From assembly GCF_001637225.1 (NCBI RefSeq), contig NZ_LVJI01000007.1, positions 248,001-312,000 on the forward strand: DNA of 64,000 bases, given 5' to 3'. The position numbers and the translations under genes are program-made. Every line of letters begins with the position of its first letter. Position 1 is the stretch's first letter. Shown here piece after piece: positions 26,243 to 35,811 of the stretch. This stretch comes from Paenibacillus antarcticus (GTDB taxonomy: Bacteria; Bacillota; Bacilli; Paenibacillales; Paenibacillaceae). Below the pieces are notes generated by a model that saw only the letters and a program-made list of their open reading frames with translations, had not been told where the DNA came from and ran no database searches.

Positions 26243-27682
26243 ATGAGTATGAATCAATTAGAGCTCAATAAGTCTGTAAAATTACAGGGGCAAACCGTAC
26301 GTCCGTTTGGCAAGAGAGATAAATTCGGTTATTTATTTGGCGATCTTGGAAACGATTTCTTTTTCCTGTTAGTTAGTAGTTACTTAATGGTTTTTTATAC
26401 AGATGTTTTTCATATTAGTGCTGCAGCCGTTGGTGTTATCTTTTTAATTGCACGGTTATGGGATGGTTTTGCCGATGTCGCATGGGGAAGGTTTATTGAT
26501 TCAAGAAAGACGACGATAAACGGTAAATTTAAACCATGGATTTTTAGAATGTCTCTCCCTCTTGTAATCACAGGCTTACTGATGTTCGTACATATTCCAG
26601 GTATGTCCGATGGTTTTTATCTCGCATGGGCTTTCGTAACATATATTGTTTGGGGAACGTTATATAGTACAGTTACTATTCCTTATGGATCCATGGCTTC
26701 TGTCATTACAGATGATCCCGTAGAGCGAACCACTTTATCTACTTGGAGAACAACAGGTTCTTTGTTGGCAGGTATCGTCGTTGGTGTCATTGCTCCACTC
26801 ATTGTATTTGTTGATAATAAGATTGATGCCAATCGTTTATTCATGGCTGCCGCTATCTTTGCTGTTCTTGCCGTTGCTTGTTACATGGCTTGTTATAAAT
26901 TAACGACGGAGCGTATTGTAGCACCTGACCTTCCTAAAGAAAAAGGGCATTTCAGTAAATCAATGAAAAATCTATTGAAAAATAAACCCTTCATCTGGAT
27001 CGTAGTCTCCATGCTCGTATCTGTGTTGAGTTCATTGCTAGTTAATACAGTTAACACGTATTTATTTAAAGAGTATTTCGGCAACGCAGGAGCACTAAGT
27101 ATGGTAGGACTCGTTCAAATTATCTCTATGATTCTTGCAGTCCCATTAGTGAAACCGCTTGTGAAAAAGTTTGGGAAAAAGGAAGTTGCATCTACTGGCC
27201 TTTTAATTGCTGCACTTCTTTATCTGCTTCTATTCTTCTTAAATGACTTAACGGCCATTCAATTTATTATTATTACAGGCGTTGCTATGTTTGCATTTTG
27301 TTTCTTCGGTCTAACGAGCTGGGCGTTCATTACAGATGTAATCGATTATCATGAATATTTAACTGGATTTAGAGAAGATGCAACCGTATACTCTATTGCA
27401 TCAATGACTCGAAAAGTAGGTCAGGCTCTAGCTGGTGGGATCGGTGGGGTCGCGATTGCTGCTGTTGGATATGATTCCACAGTACAAGTACAGACAGAAG
27501 CCGCAATCAACGGTATATATTCGCTTTCGACGCTAGCACCAGGGGTTCTGTATTTAATTATTTTCTTACTATTAGGATTCTTATATCCACTCAATAAACA
27601 ACGTACAAATCAATTGCCAATTGATTTAGCTGAAAAGAGAAAGTTAATAGCATTAGCAAATGAAAGTAAGAACGGAAACTAG
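26243..27682 (+). CDS. GPH-family glycoside:cation symporter (MelB-like)
   Basis: This 479-residue protein has about twelve membrane segments. It carries the family signature near residues 60-90 (ARLWDGFADVAWGRFIDSRKTTINGKFKPW), and the WDG-DV-G motif is diagnostic of glycoside-pentoside-hexuronide symporters. It would import a glycoside or uronide with Na+ or H+. TTAGGAGGATATACA precedes the ATG. It shares a 61-bp upstream module with the GH2 gene and is followed by a TetR regulator, so it probably supplies the GH2 substrate. Confidence 0.92.
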   Translation: MSMNQLELNKSVKLQGQTVRPFGKRDKFGYLFGDLGNDFFFLLVSSYLMVFYTDVFHISAAAVGVIFLIARLWDGFADVAWGRFIDSRKTTINGKFKPWIFRMSLPLVITGLLMFVHIPGMSDGFYLAWAFVTYIVWGTLYSTVTIPYGSMASVITDDPVERTTLSTWRTTGSLLAGIVVGVIAPLIVFVDNKIDANRLFMAAAIFAVLAVACYMACYKLTTERIVAPDLPKEKGHFSKSMKNLLKNKPFIWIVVSMLVSVLSSLLVNTVNTYLFKEYFGNAGALSMVGLVQIISMILAVPLVKPLVKKFGKKEVASTGLLIAALLYLLLFFLNDLTAIQFIIITGVAMFAFCFFGLTSWAFITDVIDYHEYLTGFREDATVYSIASMTRKVGQALAGGIGGVAIAAVGYDSTVQVQTEAAINGIYSLSTLAPGVLYLIIFLLLGFLYPLNKQRTNQLPIDLAEKRKLIALANESKNGN

Positions 27683-27689
27683 AAACTAA

Positions 27690-27733
27690 GGGACGATTCT
27701 TGTGCTGTTTTATTTTCACACAAGAATCGTCCC
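27690..27733. terminator. 15-bp perfect hairpin after the transporter gene
   Basis: The arms 27690-27704 and 27719-27733 are exact inverted copies. No clear T-tract follows, so it may terminate weakly or protect the 3' end. Confidence 0.6.
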
Positions 27734-28172
27734 TCCACTTCTTGATATTACGTATACCCCCTCTTGTCCTATTTAATCCCTCAATGGCCCCAGTAACTAT
27801 AGTACATTCCCTACACGTCCCAATCGTCAGATCATTGCAATTCGCCACACCCTCCATACTCCAGCAGAATATCTCCTCTATTACAAAATTTAGGTGCATA
27901 CGTACCATAATTTTATCTTTTTTTTCACAAAAAAACTTCCCACTTTCACGTTTGCAAACAAAGTCAAACCGTGGTCTTATCGATAACGCTCATCGATTGT
28001 CCGATATATAATATAAATATCAGTCCACACTTTAAATAAGGCAATATATGACAGTGATACTAGGAGCAATTGTGATAGAATAGCTATTAAGTATCATTTT
28101 ATGAAGATATTTAGGGAAATGCACAGACATAAACGTATTAACACAGATGTTTCTAGTGGGAAGGTCGGATCC
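27734..28172. other. Intergenic region before the TetR gene
   Basis: This holds about 440 bases without convincing coding sequence; short frames on both strands lack ribosome sites and family features. An AT-rich promoter-like area lies near 27975-28020. GGGAAGG (about 28158-28164) is the ribosome site for ATG 28173. Confidence 0.4.
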
Positions 28173-28718
28173 ATGTTGGATAAAAGAGTTTACAAAACGA
28201 AAATCATCATTATGAATGCTTTTAAACAACTCATTGAAACAAAGCGAATTGAAAAAATCACCATAAAAGAACTTACAGATCTATCCATGATTAATAAAAC
28301 CACATTCTACCGGCACTTTGAAGATATATATGCTTTGGTCGACCATATTGAGAATGAATTGGTAGAGCAATACATTGCTAGTGCAGATAATGTTTTGACT
28401 ATTTTCACAGACCCTGTGCAATATGTTAAAACAATAACGAGTACCTTTATCTCACTGCAACCGCTAAGCACTTATCTTGTTAGAAATGCCCGAAAAGAAA
28501 TATTGTTTAGAAAAATGGAAGCTGCCCATCTCCAAGCTATATATAGAGTACGTCCCGAATTAAAAGATAATCAAAAGTTTAAGATAACTTTGGAGTACTT
28601 AAATGGTGGGTTAATTTCCATTGGGCTTGATTATTTCAATAATGTTGCTGACCAAGAGGAAGCCTGTGTTGTAATTGGAAACATTTTTAAAAATACCCTC
28701 GTAGAATTTAACCAGTAG
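28173..28718 (+). CDS. TetR/AcrR-family regulator of the glycoside locus
   Basis: The N-terminal HTH reads VYKTKIIIMNAFKQLIETKRIEKITIKELTDLSMINKTTFYRHFEDIYAL, the standard TetR helix-turn-helix with the TTFYRHF recognition helix. The C-terminal domain resembles the TetR_C group of DhaS/YfiR-like regulators. ATG 28173 is chosen because GGGAAGG precedes it and the HTH begins at once; ATG 28101 has no ribosome site. It sits between the GPH transporter and the GH2 gene, whose shared upstream module is its most likely target. Confidence 0.88.
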   Translation: MLDKRVYKTKIIIMNAFKQLIETKRIEKITIKELTDLSMINKTTFYRHFEDIYALVDHIENELVEQYIASADNVLTIFTDPVQYVKTITSTFISLQPLSTYLVRNARKEILFRKMEAAHLQAIYRVRPELKDNQKFKITLEYLNGGLISIGLDYFNNVADQEEACVVIGNIFKNTLVEFNQ

Positions 28719-28768
28719 TTTGTCGAACGCACGCAATGGACATACAACAGAGCATGCTAAATATATCT

Positions 28769-28812
28769 GCAAAAAAAAGATGATTCCGAATAATGGAAAT
28801 CATTTTTTTTGC
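28769..28812. terminator. Bidirectional terminator between TetR and GH2 genes
   Basis: A run of A and ATGATTCC on the left pairs with GGAAATCAT and a run of T on the right. It provides T-tracts in both directions and touches the GH2 stop codon. Confidence 0.8.
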
Positions 28813-31086
28813 TTATTTTTTAATTTGTGTCAATCTTTCATTTAGCAAATATAATGCTGTACTTGGTAGTCTCTTCCCGAGGAAGTCCCAAATTGTTTCA
28901 AATGTGATACTTCCTGCTTTAGTAGCAACATCCTTCATCGTATTTTCTATTCCAGTAGCCTCACTATCAATGCGAATAGGCTCAAATATTAAGGTTTGTA
29001 AGGCTTCTGTTGCTTCCGGATTTGACAGCAAGGTATCAAAGTCATCCTTCACACTATAATATCCTTCTGGGAAAGTAAGTTCTGCACTTTTTGGAACCAA
29101 ATTAACGAACCACTGCTCTACTTCATCACTCAATACCACTTCAACGACAGGTAAGATATAATCAGCATTTGGTTCTTCTAATCTTTCCAATACGATATGA
29201 TCAGCATAACCACCCGGTGCTGTCACAAGTAACGTATTTTCTCCCATTTCTAGCGGAATGCCGCTAAAAATAAAGATTTTATCGCCTTTTTGTGTCATCT
29301 TATGACCATTATTCACGGATAAGGTTACTTCATCACAGTTGGAATAGATCTTAACCTCAATCTGCTCTTCAGCCCGTTTAACATATCTTCTTCCACAAAT
29401 GTGAACGAACTTGTCTTTGGACCAATATGCTTTATAGAGATAAAAGGCTTCTTTCTTCGTCTTTCTATCAAAGGTTACCATCCCTTTATTGTTACGCCCA
29501 ACTGATCCACCTTCATCTCGAAATGCTGCAGCGAAATCAAACATGTTCCACACATGTGTTGCCCATAGAAACGGTCGGTCGGTTATATATTTAACATTTC
29601 CTTCATGATAAAGTGCTTGATATTCTTCCGTATAATCTTTTTTACGCGGCTCCGAACTATGCCATTTCATAACCGAATCTGCGCCATACTCACTAATCCC
29701 AACAGGTATATTCGGATCTTCTTCATGAATTTGATCCATCCATGCAGCGTTATCTTCAATTGTCCCATTATACCATCCAAGATATTGATTATAACCAATG
29801 ACATCCGTAATACTTCTTAATGGAGCACCTAATTTAGTTATAGATGCATTGGCTAAAGCAGTTAATCTAGTAGGATCTAGTGTATGCGTTAAATCATTTA
29901 ATGCACGTAGCTCATCATAAAGTGCTTCACTTTCCCCACCGAGACTCAGTTCATTTCCGATTCCCCATACGATGATTGAAGGATGATTATAATTTTGTCT
30001 AACTAACTCTATCATTTGGCTTGTAGCATTGTCTCTACATTCTTTAGATGGCTCAAATACGGTAGTGAAAGGAATTTCTGCCCATAAAGCCATGCCCATT
30101 TCATCAGACAAATCATACGTCATGGCTGCATGTTGATAGTGAGCTAAACGGATCGTATTGGCTCCCATCTCTGCAATGAGTTCCATATCTTCGATCTGAT
30201 CTGCATATGACACAGCAATTCCCTTATCTTCTCGACATTGGTGTTTGGCAACGCCTCTTAAAGGCGTCTCTATCCCATTGAGAATAAACCCTTTATTGGG
30301 GTCAATCTGATAGCTTCTGAAGCCAATGCGATAAGACAAACTATCCACGATTACTCCCGCAACACTTAGTTCAACAATAGCGGTATAGAGATATGGATCT
30401 TCTACTCCTTGCCATAAGTGTGGATTGGGAACGGACACGTTTAACTGGAACTGTCCATGATGTACATCAATTTCTCCTGTTCCTGCAAGGGTTCCAAGAG
30501 AATCACTAATTTTGCATATTACTTTACCATTATTCTGACCTGCAACGAATCCCGCCACATCTACGTATCCATTAACATTAGGAGTAAGGAATACCCCATC
30601 ACTTCCATCTTGATCGAATGAAAAATGATTATTTGAAACGGTTATTAAAGTAACAGGTCTATATATACCACCATAGAAAGTGAAATCAGAATTTTGGGGA
30701 TACACATCTTTAGATGAATTATCTGCTGAAACAGAGATATTATTGGTACCCTCTACTAAATATTCTGTAATATCGGCAAAGAATGTTGAGTACCCACCTC
30801 GATGCTCCACCACGAACTTCCCGTTTACATACACTTCAGCAACTTGAGCCACTGCCTCGAATTGTATGAGAATACGGCCTTCACTTTCCACTACAGGCTT
30901 TTCAAAATTCTTTCGGTACCAGCATTTTCCTTTATAATAATCGACTGTACTCTGACCATCGATGTTATTCCATGTATGGGGTAACGTAACTGCTTCAAAT
31001 TGTGATTCATCTATTTCAATATTATAAAAGTCACCGTCTGTTTTGATAAACTGCCAGTTATTATTCCAAGCTTGTGTCTTTCTCAT
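28813..31086 (-). CDS. Glycoside hydrolase family 2 (beta-galactosidase/glucuronidase type) with extra C-terminal domain
   Basis: The N-terminal jelly-roll sugar-binding domain (about 10-150; PHTWNNIDGQ, then YRKNF) is followed by the immunoglobulin-like domain. The TIM barrel follows, with acid/base Glu 379 (WGIGNELS) and nucleophile Glu 466 (GISEYGAD). It has no signal peptide and so hydrolyses imported beta-glycosides or glucuronides in the cytoplasm. After a standard domain to about 635, roughly 120 residues continue as a mainly helical region (PEATEALQTLIFEPI onward) that the usual GH2 layout does not explain. The upstream cre-containing module matches that of the GPH symporter. Confidence 0.92.
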   Translation of the reverse strand: MRKTQAWNNNWQFIKTDGDFYNIEIDESQFEAVTLPHTWNNIDGQSTVDYYKGKCWYRKNFEKPVVESEGRILIQFEAVAQVAEVYVNGKFVVEHRGGYSTFFADITEYLVEGTNNISVSADNSSKDVYPQNSDFTFYGGIYRPVTLITVSNNHFSFDQDGSDGVFLTPNVNGYVDVAGFVAGQNNGKVICKISDSLGTLAGTGEIDVHHGQFQLNVSVPNPHLWQGVEDPYLYTAIVELSVAGVIVDSLSYRIGFRSYQIDPNKGFILNGIETPLRGVAKHQCREDKGIAVSYADQIEDMELIAEMGANTIRLAHYQHAAMTYDLSDEMGMALWAEIPFTTVFEPSKECRDNATSQMIELVRQNYNHPSIIVWGIGNELSLGGESEALYDELRALNDLTHTLDPTRLTALANASITKLGAPLRSITDVIGYNQYLGWYNGTIEDNAAWMDQIHEEDPNIPVGISEYGADSVMKWHSSEPRKKDYTEEYQALYHEGNVKYITDRPFLWATHVWNMFDFAAAFRDEGGSVGRNNKGMVTFDRKTKKEAFYLYKAYWSKDKFVHICGRRYVKRAEEQIEVKIYSNCDEVTLSVNNGHKMTQKGDKIFIFSGIPLEMGENTLLVTAPGGYADHIVLERLEEPNADYILPVVEVVLSDEVEQWFVNLVPKSAELTFPEGYYSVKDDFDTLLSNPEATEALQTLIFEPIRIDSEATGIENTMKDVATKAGSITFETIWDFLGKRLPSTALYLLNERLTQIKK

Positions 31087-31173
31087 TATGTGCCTCCTAT
31101 ATTCAATTTAATATTGTAACTGTTATGAGTTGTTAACTATTCTTCTCTTATATTGTAGAAGATTAATAACGAT

Positions 31174-31234
31174 CTTATAAGAATCAATTTGTTTTATTAG
31201 TAGGATATGCAACCATTTTTGAGAACGGTTTCAT
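31174..31234 (-). promoter_or_regulatory. 61-bp regulatory module with cre box, copy B (before GH2)
   Basis: Read on the minus strand it begins TGAAACCGTTCTCA (31233-31220), a cre-like site. It continues in near identity with 26055-26115 and ends at CTTATAAG. It lies about 88 bases upstream of the GH2 start. Confidence 0.8.
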
Positions 31235-31251
31235 TCTTTAATTACAAGACA

Positions 31252-31282
31252 AACAGACCGAAGCACTAAGCTTCGGTCTGTT
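31252..31282 (-). terminator. Terminator of the selO-like gene
   Basis: The exact 13-bp arms 31252-31264 and 31270-31282 flank a 5-base loop just after the stop codon at 31297. Confidence 0.75.
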
Positions 31283-31296
31283 CCAATAATTCTATA

Positions 31297-32772
31297 TCAT
31301 GTCCCGCAAAAAGTTCGGTAAGGAAGTGTTGAATTCGCAGGTAGCGTAGCATAAATAGCCTGTTCTGGTGTGTGTGCATAGGGATTAGAAAGAACCCCAA
31401 GCAATTGCTCCATGACGCAATAATCTCCATGATCGACTGCCGCTGCAAGTGCTTCTTCTACGCGATGGTTACGAGCAATAACCGCAGGGTTACTGTTTCG
31501 CATCAGCTCCTGTGCTGCGTCTTTCGATTCCTGTTGCCGCTCTAGTCTCTCCTGCCATAACGTATTCCACGCCGTGAACGCAGGCGTGCCAGACAGAACC
31601 GTATCCTCCACCGTATTAAATGTTAAGGCAAGGAACGTATTTGTATAGTCCACATGGTGCTTATGCATCAGACTCAGAAGATCTTTGATAAGTACCTCAT
31701 CTTGTTCCTCTTCGTTAAATATGCCAAGCTTCGCTCTCATTCCGGCAATCCAATGACCATAATACAACGTTGCATATTCTGCTAACGCATCCTGTGCCAA
31801 TTCGACCGCTTCAGATTGATCTTCATGAAGTAATGGTACAAGGGCTTCAGCAAATCGTGTAAGATTCCAACTACCAATATTCGGCTGATTCCCATAAGCA
31901 TAGCGACCTTGTCGATCAATGGAACTAAACACCTGTGCAGGATCAAAGGTATCCATAAATGCGCACGGACCATAATCAATCGTCTCTCCACCAATAGCCA
32001 TATTATCCGTATTCATAACCCCATGAATAAAGCCAACCAATTGCCACTTCGCAATCAGCATCGCCTGACGCTTGATCACTTCCTGCAGTAAATGTAGATA
32101 ACGGTCCTGCCCCTCTTCAATAGCTGGATAATGCCGTTGTAATGTATACTCCGCAAGCACCCGAATATCCTCAGCATTGCCCCATTGTAAGACATATTCA
32201 AACGTACCTACGCGCAAATGACTGGTCGCAATACGTGTAAGAATAGCACCTGGCAAGTGACTCTCACGGATAACCGTTTCACCCGTGGTCACTACTGCTA
32301 AGCTACGCGTTGTAGGAATGCCGAGCCCATGCATCGCTTCACTAATGATATATTCGCGTAACATAGGTCCAAGTGACGCTCGACCATCACCACCGCGAGA
32401 GTACGGAGTTCGACCCGCACCCTTGAGTTGTATATCCAATCGCTCACCTTGAGGCGTGATATGCTCACCAAGTAGAACTGCCCGTCCATCACCTAACATC
32501 GTGAAATTCCCGAATTGATGACCTGCATAAGCCTGAGCGAGAGGTTGTGCATCCTCAGGAATGCTGTTACCAGCAAACACGGCTACGCCTTCTTCACTTT
32601 GTAATGCCTCTATGCTTAACCCCAAGGATGTTGCCAACTTCTCATTGAGAATAACGAGCTGTGGCGCATCTACTGGCGTTGGGTTAGTACTGGTAGCAAA
32701 TAATTGTGGCAAACGAGCATAACTATTATCAAAATTCCAACCCGCTTCTACTCTTTCATTTCCCAAAGTCAT
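31297..32772 (-). CDS. selO: Protein adenylyltransferase SelO/YdiU
   Basis: SelO pseudokinases transfer AMP from ATP to serine, threonine or tyrosine of proteins in redox homeostasis. The conserved features are the N-terminal FDNSYARLP, the nucleotide loop [11 protein letters not shown], the [16 protein letters not shown] segment, and the metal-binding [25 protein letters not shown]. The C terminus ends PYRTFCGT with cysteine, not selenocysteine. ATG 32772 is used because the AGAAAGG site fits it better than the adjacent GTG. At about 491 residues it is of normal length and stands alone. Confidence 0.93.
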   Translation of the reverse strand: MTLGNERVEAGWNFDNSYARLPQLFATSTNPTPVDAPQLVILNEKLATSLGLSIEALQSEEGVAVFAGNSIPEDAQPLAQAYAGHQFGNFTMLGDGRAVLLGEHITPQGERLDIQLKGAGRTPYSRGGDGRASLGPMLREYIISEAMHGLGIPTTRSLAVVTTGETVIRESHLPGAILTRIATSHLRVGTFEYVLQWGNAEDIRVLAEYTLQRHYPAIEEGQDRYLHLLQEVIKRQAMLIAKWQLVGFIHGVMNTDNMAIGGETIDYGPCAFMDTFDPAQVFSSIDRQGRYAYGNQPNIGSWNLTRFAEALVPLLHEDQSEAVELAQDALAEYATLYYGHWIAGMRAKLGIFNEEEQDEVLIKDLLSLMHKHHVDYTNTFLALTFNTVEDTVLSGTPAFTAWNTLWQERLERQQESKDAAQELMRNSNPAVIARNHRVEEALAAAVDHGDYCVMEQLLGVLSNPYAHTPEQAIYATLPANSTLPYRTFCGT

Positions 32773-32985
32773 CACATACCTTTCTCTTCTTTATTTTAAA
32801 TTCTATGTAACATCATATAGAAATCATTTATTACTGCGACTTATCTAATCCAAATCTGCATTTAGCCCTTTTAGCGTATACTTCTTCACATTTATTATAC
32901 TCTTCCTCATCATAGATGGGCGAATCAACAATGAATGAAACTTTTCCTTGAAATAGTATTGTAAATTATTCCATTCACTGTTATC

Positions 32986-33009
32986 ATTATCATTATCGAT
33001 AATGATAAT
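32986..33009. promoter_or_regulatory. 24-bp perfect palindrome of ATTATC/GATAAT hexamers
   Basis: Two ATTATC units face two GATAAT units with the centre between 32997 and 32998, and a further TTATC unit lies to the left. It sits 25 bases before the HTH regulator start and resembles Fur-superfamily boxes, but it could equally be the operator of the adjacent regulator. Confidence 0.75.
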
Positions 33010-33033
33010 ATTAAAAACAACAAACCAGAAAGG

Positions 33034-33585
33034 ATGTTGATCACATTGAGCGAATCCAAAGCTGATTTAATCCTCCATCCGATACGTATGCGAATTATTC
33101 AATCTTTAATCGGTGGAGCACGCCGAACAACGTTGCAAATATCAGAAATCATGCCAGACATCCCACAGGCGACAATGTACCGCCATCTGAACAAGCTGCT
33201 TAAAGCCAAGATAATTGAAGTGGTTGAAGAACAGAAGGTCCGCGGAACCTTGATGAAAGTGTACATCCTCAATGAGAATGGAGGTGATATTCCGATAGAG
33301 GATCTGAACAACATGACTTCAGAAGAGCATATGGATTTATTCATGAAATTCATCGCCTCCCTAATTGGATATTACGGTAGATATCTACGACAAGAGCACT
33401 ATGATCTCCAACAAGATGGTCTTTCCTTACGACAACTAGAGCTTAATTTATCTGACGAAGAATATATTGAACTACTACATGGCATGCGGGCACAGATGAT
33501 GCAACATATCGGCAATGAGCTCAATGGTGAGCGTAAACGACGGAATATCGTTACCATCTCAATTCCTGAGCCCAAACGTAGTTAA
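33034..33585 (+). CDS. ArsR-like winged-helix transcriptional regulator
   Basis: The HTH near residues 15-75 reads LILHPIRMRIIQSLIGG, then ATMYRHLNKLLKAKIIEVVEEQKVRG. The pattern fits small winged-helix regulators of the YdfF/ArsR type. The helical C-terminal part (about 90-160) is probably for dimerisation or ligand binding. The start is uncertain between ATG 33034 and TTG 33046, since GAAAGG lies directly before the first. A 24-bp palindrome precedes it. It heads an apparent operon with a YhfC-type membrane protein and a secreted protein. Confidence 0.82.
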   Translation: MLITLSESKADLILHPIRMRIIQSLIGGARRTTLQISEIMPDIPQATMYRHLNKLLKAKIIEVVEEQKVRGTLMKVYILNENGGDIPIEDLNNMTSEEHMDLFMKFIASLIGYYGRYLRQEHYDLQQDGLSLRQLELNLSDEEYIELLHGMRAQMMQHIGNELNGERKRRNIVTISIPEPKRS

Positions 33586-33619
33586 TATCACAATTAGATA
33601 ATATGAGGAGTGAAAGTTG

Positions 33620-34327
33620 ATGGCATCCATTAATGCTGATAACAGCAACGAATCTCAACAACAGTATGAACAAGTAATGAACAGAGCGAAGTATTTTTTA
33701 CCGTTGTATCTCTTAGTTCCTGTGATGTTCTGGTTGGTATTCCACTATAGCGGTACTGCAATGGAGTGGAAAGCATTCGGATTGGGTGCACTTGGATGGG
33801 TAATCGCGTTCTTTCTAAGAGGGCCCCTGAGTGCCATTGTCATGAAAATGCCGAAAGAGAAAGCGACCACGATTATCGTAGCCTCTTCGGGCGTATTCGA
33901 GGAATGCGTCCGCATCGCGGTATTGTTATTAACAAGCCTGACATTCTCATGGTCACTCTCCATCGGTCAGGGTTGGGCGGCTATTGAAGTCCTCTTCGTT
34001 ATTATCAATTTGATTGTCATGATCTCTCTTTCTACACGTACCGATGAGAAATCGATACAAGCTAAAGAAATGCTCCAAATGCAAGGGAATATGAATGCAC
34101 ATCCCGTGTGGGGCGTGATTGAACGGATTTTTGCAAGCGCATTTCATATCGGGTGTACATTATTGGTATCGAAGTACCCTTGGTTAGTTGTTCTATTAAT
34201 TCCTCTGCATAGCTTCGTGAATCTATCCGCAATCAAATTATCGAAACAATCCATGGTGCAAACAGAGTTACTCATCGCAGTGTTCGGTATAATTACGCTT
34301 GCTGTTGGCATACTTGTGTTTCAATAA
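33620..34327 (+). CDS. YhfC-family putative intramembrane metalloprotease
   Basis: This polytopic protein has about seven membrane segments. Conserved polar residues lie within the membrane: VFEECVRI (an EExxR-like motif near residue 95), FHIGCTLL near 176 and LHSFVNLSAIK near 197. This Glu-Glu, His, His pattern is that of the YhfC/CPBP-like proteases. Family members cleave or process membrane peptides, but the substrate here is unknown. ATG 33620 follows GAGGAG by nine bases. It lies 34 bases after the HTH gene and shortly before a secreted-protein gene. Confidence 0.8.
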   Translation: MASINADNSNESQQQYEQVMNRAKYFLPLYLLVPVMFWLVFHYSGTAMEWKAFGLGALGWVIAFFLRGPLSAIVMKMPKEKATTIIVASSGVFEECVRIAVLLLTSLTFSWSLSIGQGWAAIEVLFVIINLIVMISLSTRTDEKSIQAKEMLQMQGNMNAHPVWGVIERIFASAFHIGCTLLVSKYPWLVVLLIPLHSFVNLSAIKLSKQSMVQTELLIAVFGIITLAVGILVFQ

Positions 34328-34382
34328 GAGATGTATGCATATCCTTCAACCGAATCGTAAACAGTAGGTGTTGAGGTGAATT

Positions 34383-35099
34383 ATGCGAAGAATCATATTA
34401 CTGTTCATGACTATACTCATCTATTTGGCCCCTATTGCTTATGCTTATCCAGATGAAGATGGAGAAGTAGAACCATTCACGTGGGATAAACAGTACCTTA
34501 AACAACTACAACACGTGAATATTCCTGTTTATGTTCCGTCGTATATCGCTACATCTGAATCCCATCGGACACTTGGACCTTTGACGTTAAGCAAACTTGA
34601 AGTGAGTAAAGATCACTATTTATTTCAAATTTCACGTCAAAGAGCCCTGAAAGGTAATCATAAAAGGTCTCCTTTCGACGTAATTACCATGTCCGCTGGC
34701 ACACTTCCTGACTATCGAAAACAACCCTTTGCAACATTCGAAATGTTCCATAAACCAGAAGGCACAACTACCTTTAATGGATATAGTGTAGATTATTTTA
34801 CTGATAAAACATCATTTATTTGGAAGAGCAACGGCTGGGAATACCTCGTATGGGCAAAGAATACAAACAATGCCATTAATATTATGAAGCAGGTTATGGC
34901 TACGATACCAAAAAGTGAAAAACCTGTTCATGATGCATTTAAAGGACAATTTACAGCCTTTGATACATTTGTGGGCATTCAATCAGACGCTGCTTGGTCT
35001 TATGACAATGGGGCAACATGGTATATCATGACTGGGCGAACTACCCCAGAGCAATTAGTAAAGGTTCTTCGGTCTATGGTTAAATTAGATACGCAATAA
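34383..35099 (+). CDS. Secreted protein of unknown function
   Basis: A short signal peptide (MRRIILLFMTILIYLAPIAYA) is probably cut after AYA. The mature part of about 217 residues has no cysteine and no recognised catalytic motif. It shows alternating beta-strand patterns (VPVYVPSYI, YLFQISRQ, FNGYSVDYF, SFIWKSNGWEYLVWAKN), rather like DUF4367-type domains that sense or stabilise wall-associated factors. GTTGAGGTGA precedes the ATG. Being third in an operon with a regulator and a YhfC-type protease, it may be the protease's partner or client; this is inference. Confidence 0.7.
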   Translation: MRRIILLFMTILIYLAPIAYAYPDEDGEVEPFTWDKQYLKQLQHVNIPVYVPSYIATSESHRTLGPLTLSKLEVSKDHYLFQISRQRALKGNHKRSPFDVITMSAGTLPDYRKQPFATFEMFHKPEGTTTFNGYSVDYFTDKTSFIWKSNGWEYLVWAKNTNNAINIMKQVMATIPKSEKPVHDAFKGQFTAFDTFVGIQSDAAWSYDNGATWYIMTGRTTPEQLVKVLRSMVKLDTQ

Positions 35100-35112
35100 C
35101 ACCTCTTCATAG

Positions 35113-35143
35113 AAAAAAGGAGTAAAGCATATCGCTTTACTCC
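35113..35143 (-). terminator. Terminator of the PadR gene
   Basis: The perfect 10-bp arms 35119-35128 and 35134-35143 flank a 5-base loop. The A-run at 35113-35118 gives a T-tract on the minus strand. Confidence 0.75.
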
Positions 35144-35203
35144 CGCGTCAATGGAACATTTGGATCCAGGTGTTATCCTTGCCTTTCAATGATTAATTCG
35201 AAG

Positions 35204-35734
35204 CTAGCTTCGGACAGAAATTAGTAACTTAGATAGCCAATGAATGTCATTTTTTATGGTTTGATAGGCATGGTCAACAATCAAATGAACAGATTCTCTT
35301 CTTTCAAGAGGTATAGCTGTAAGTTCCGGGTCTGCTTGCTCAACGACTTCCATCCTTTTATTCAGTTTCTCAATGGCTTCTTCAATAAGATAAGCGACTT
35401 TGTTCTTGTCTACTTTATCCAGAAACAAAAGAGAGGAATATAAAGAGTTTATATTTGAAATATTTTTAAATGCAGCATAAATGTCCTCTTCAAGTGCTTT
35501 ACGGCCGACATCTGTTATTCCGTACGTTGTTTTCTCCGGACGATTTTCAGATTGAACGACTCCGACTTTTTTAATTAGTCCCTTTTTTAATAACACTTGG
35601 AAATTATAATAAAGAGTTCCGTCATTAATATTGGTTATCGTATTTTCTAATGCTCTGAGTACTAATTTCTTAATATCATATGGATGGTGATCCCCTTCGC
35701 TCAATGTGCCAAGAATAAATATTTGAAGCGACAT
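35204..35734 (-). CDS. PadR-family transcriptional regulator
   Basis: The PadR winged helix is at the N terminus (MSLQIFILGTLSEGDHHPYDIKKLV, then GTLYYNFQVLLKKGLI, KKTTYGITDVGRKAL). A helical C-terminal dimerisation domain follows. ATG 35734 is supported by GAAGGAGAGG nine bases upstream. It lies 77 bases after the YhgE-like membrane gene on the same strand, so the two form an operon, probably autoregulated through the palindrome upstream at 37003-37018. The inducer may be whatever the membrane protein exports. Confidence 0.9.
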   Translation of the reverse strand: MSLQIFILGTLSEGDHHPYDIKKLVLRALENTITNINDGTLYYNFQVLLKKGLIKKVGVVQSENRPEKTTYGITDVGRKALEEDIYAAFKNISNINSLYSSLLFLDKVDKNKVAYLIEEAIEKLNKRMEVVEQADPELTAIPLERRESVHLIVDHAYQTIKNDIHWLSKLLISVRS

Positions 35735-35811
35735 GGTGTCCTCTCCTTCATACATATTTAAAAGGGCTAACAAAGCATGGAGCCCACACCTGCCAGCCCT
35801 TTATTCTTATT

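Noticed and set aside
27591..27908. A 105-codon minus-strand frame in the gap after the GPH transporter
   Set aside because: It overlaps the end of the transporter gene and the hairpin at 27690-27733, has no ribosome site, and shows no family pattern.
32986..33009. Definite Fur box
   Set aside because: The hexamer pattern fits, but no iron-related gene follows and the adjacent HTH regulator could equally own the site; kept only as a palindrome.
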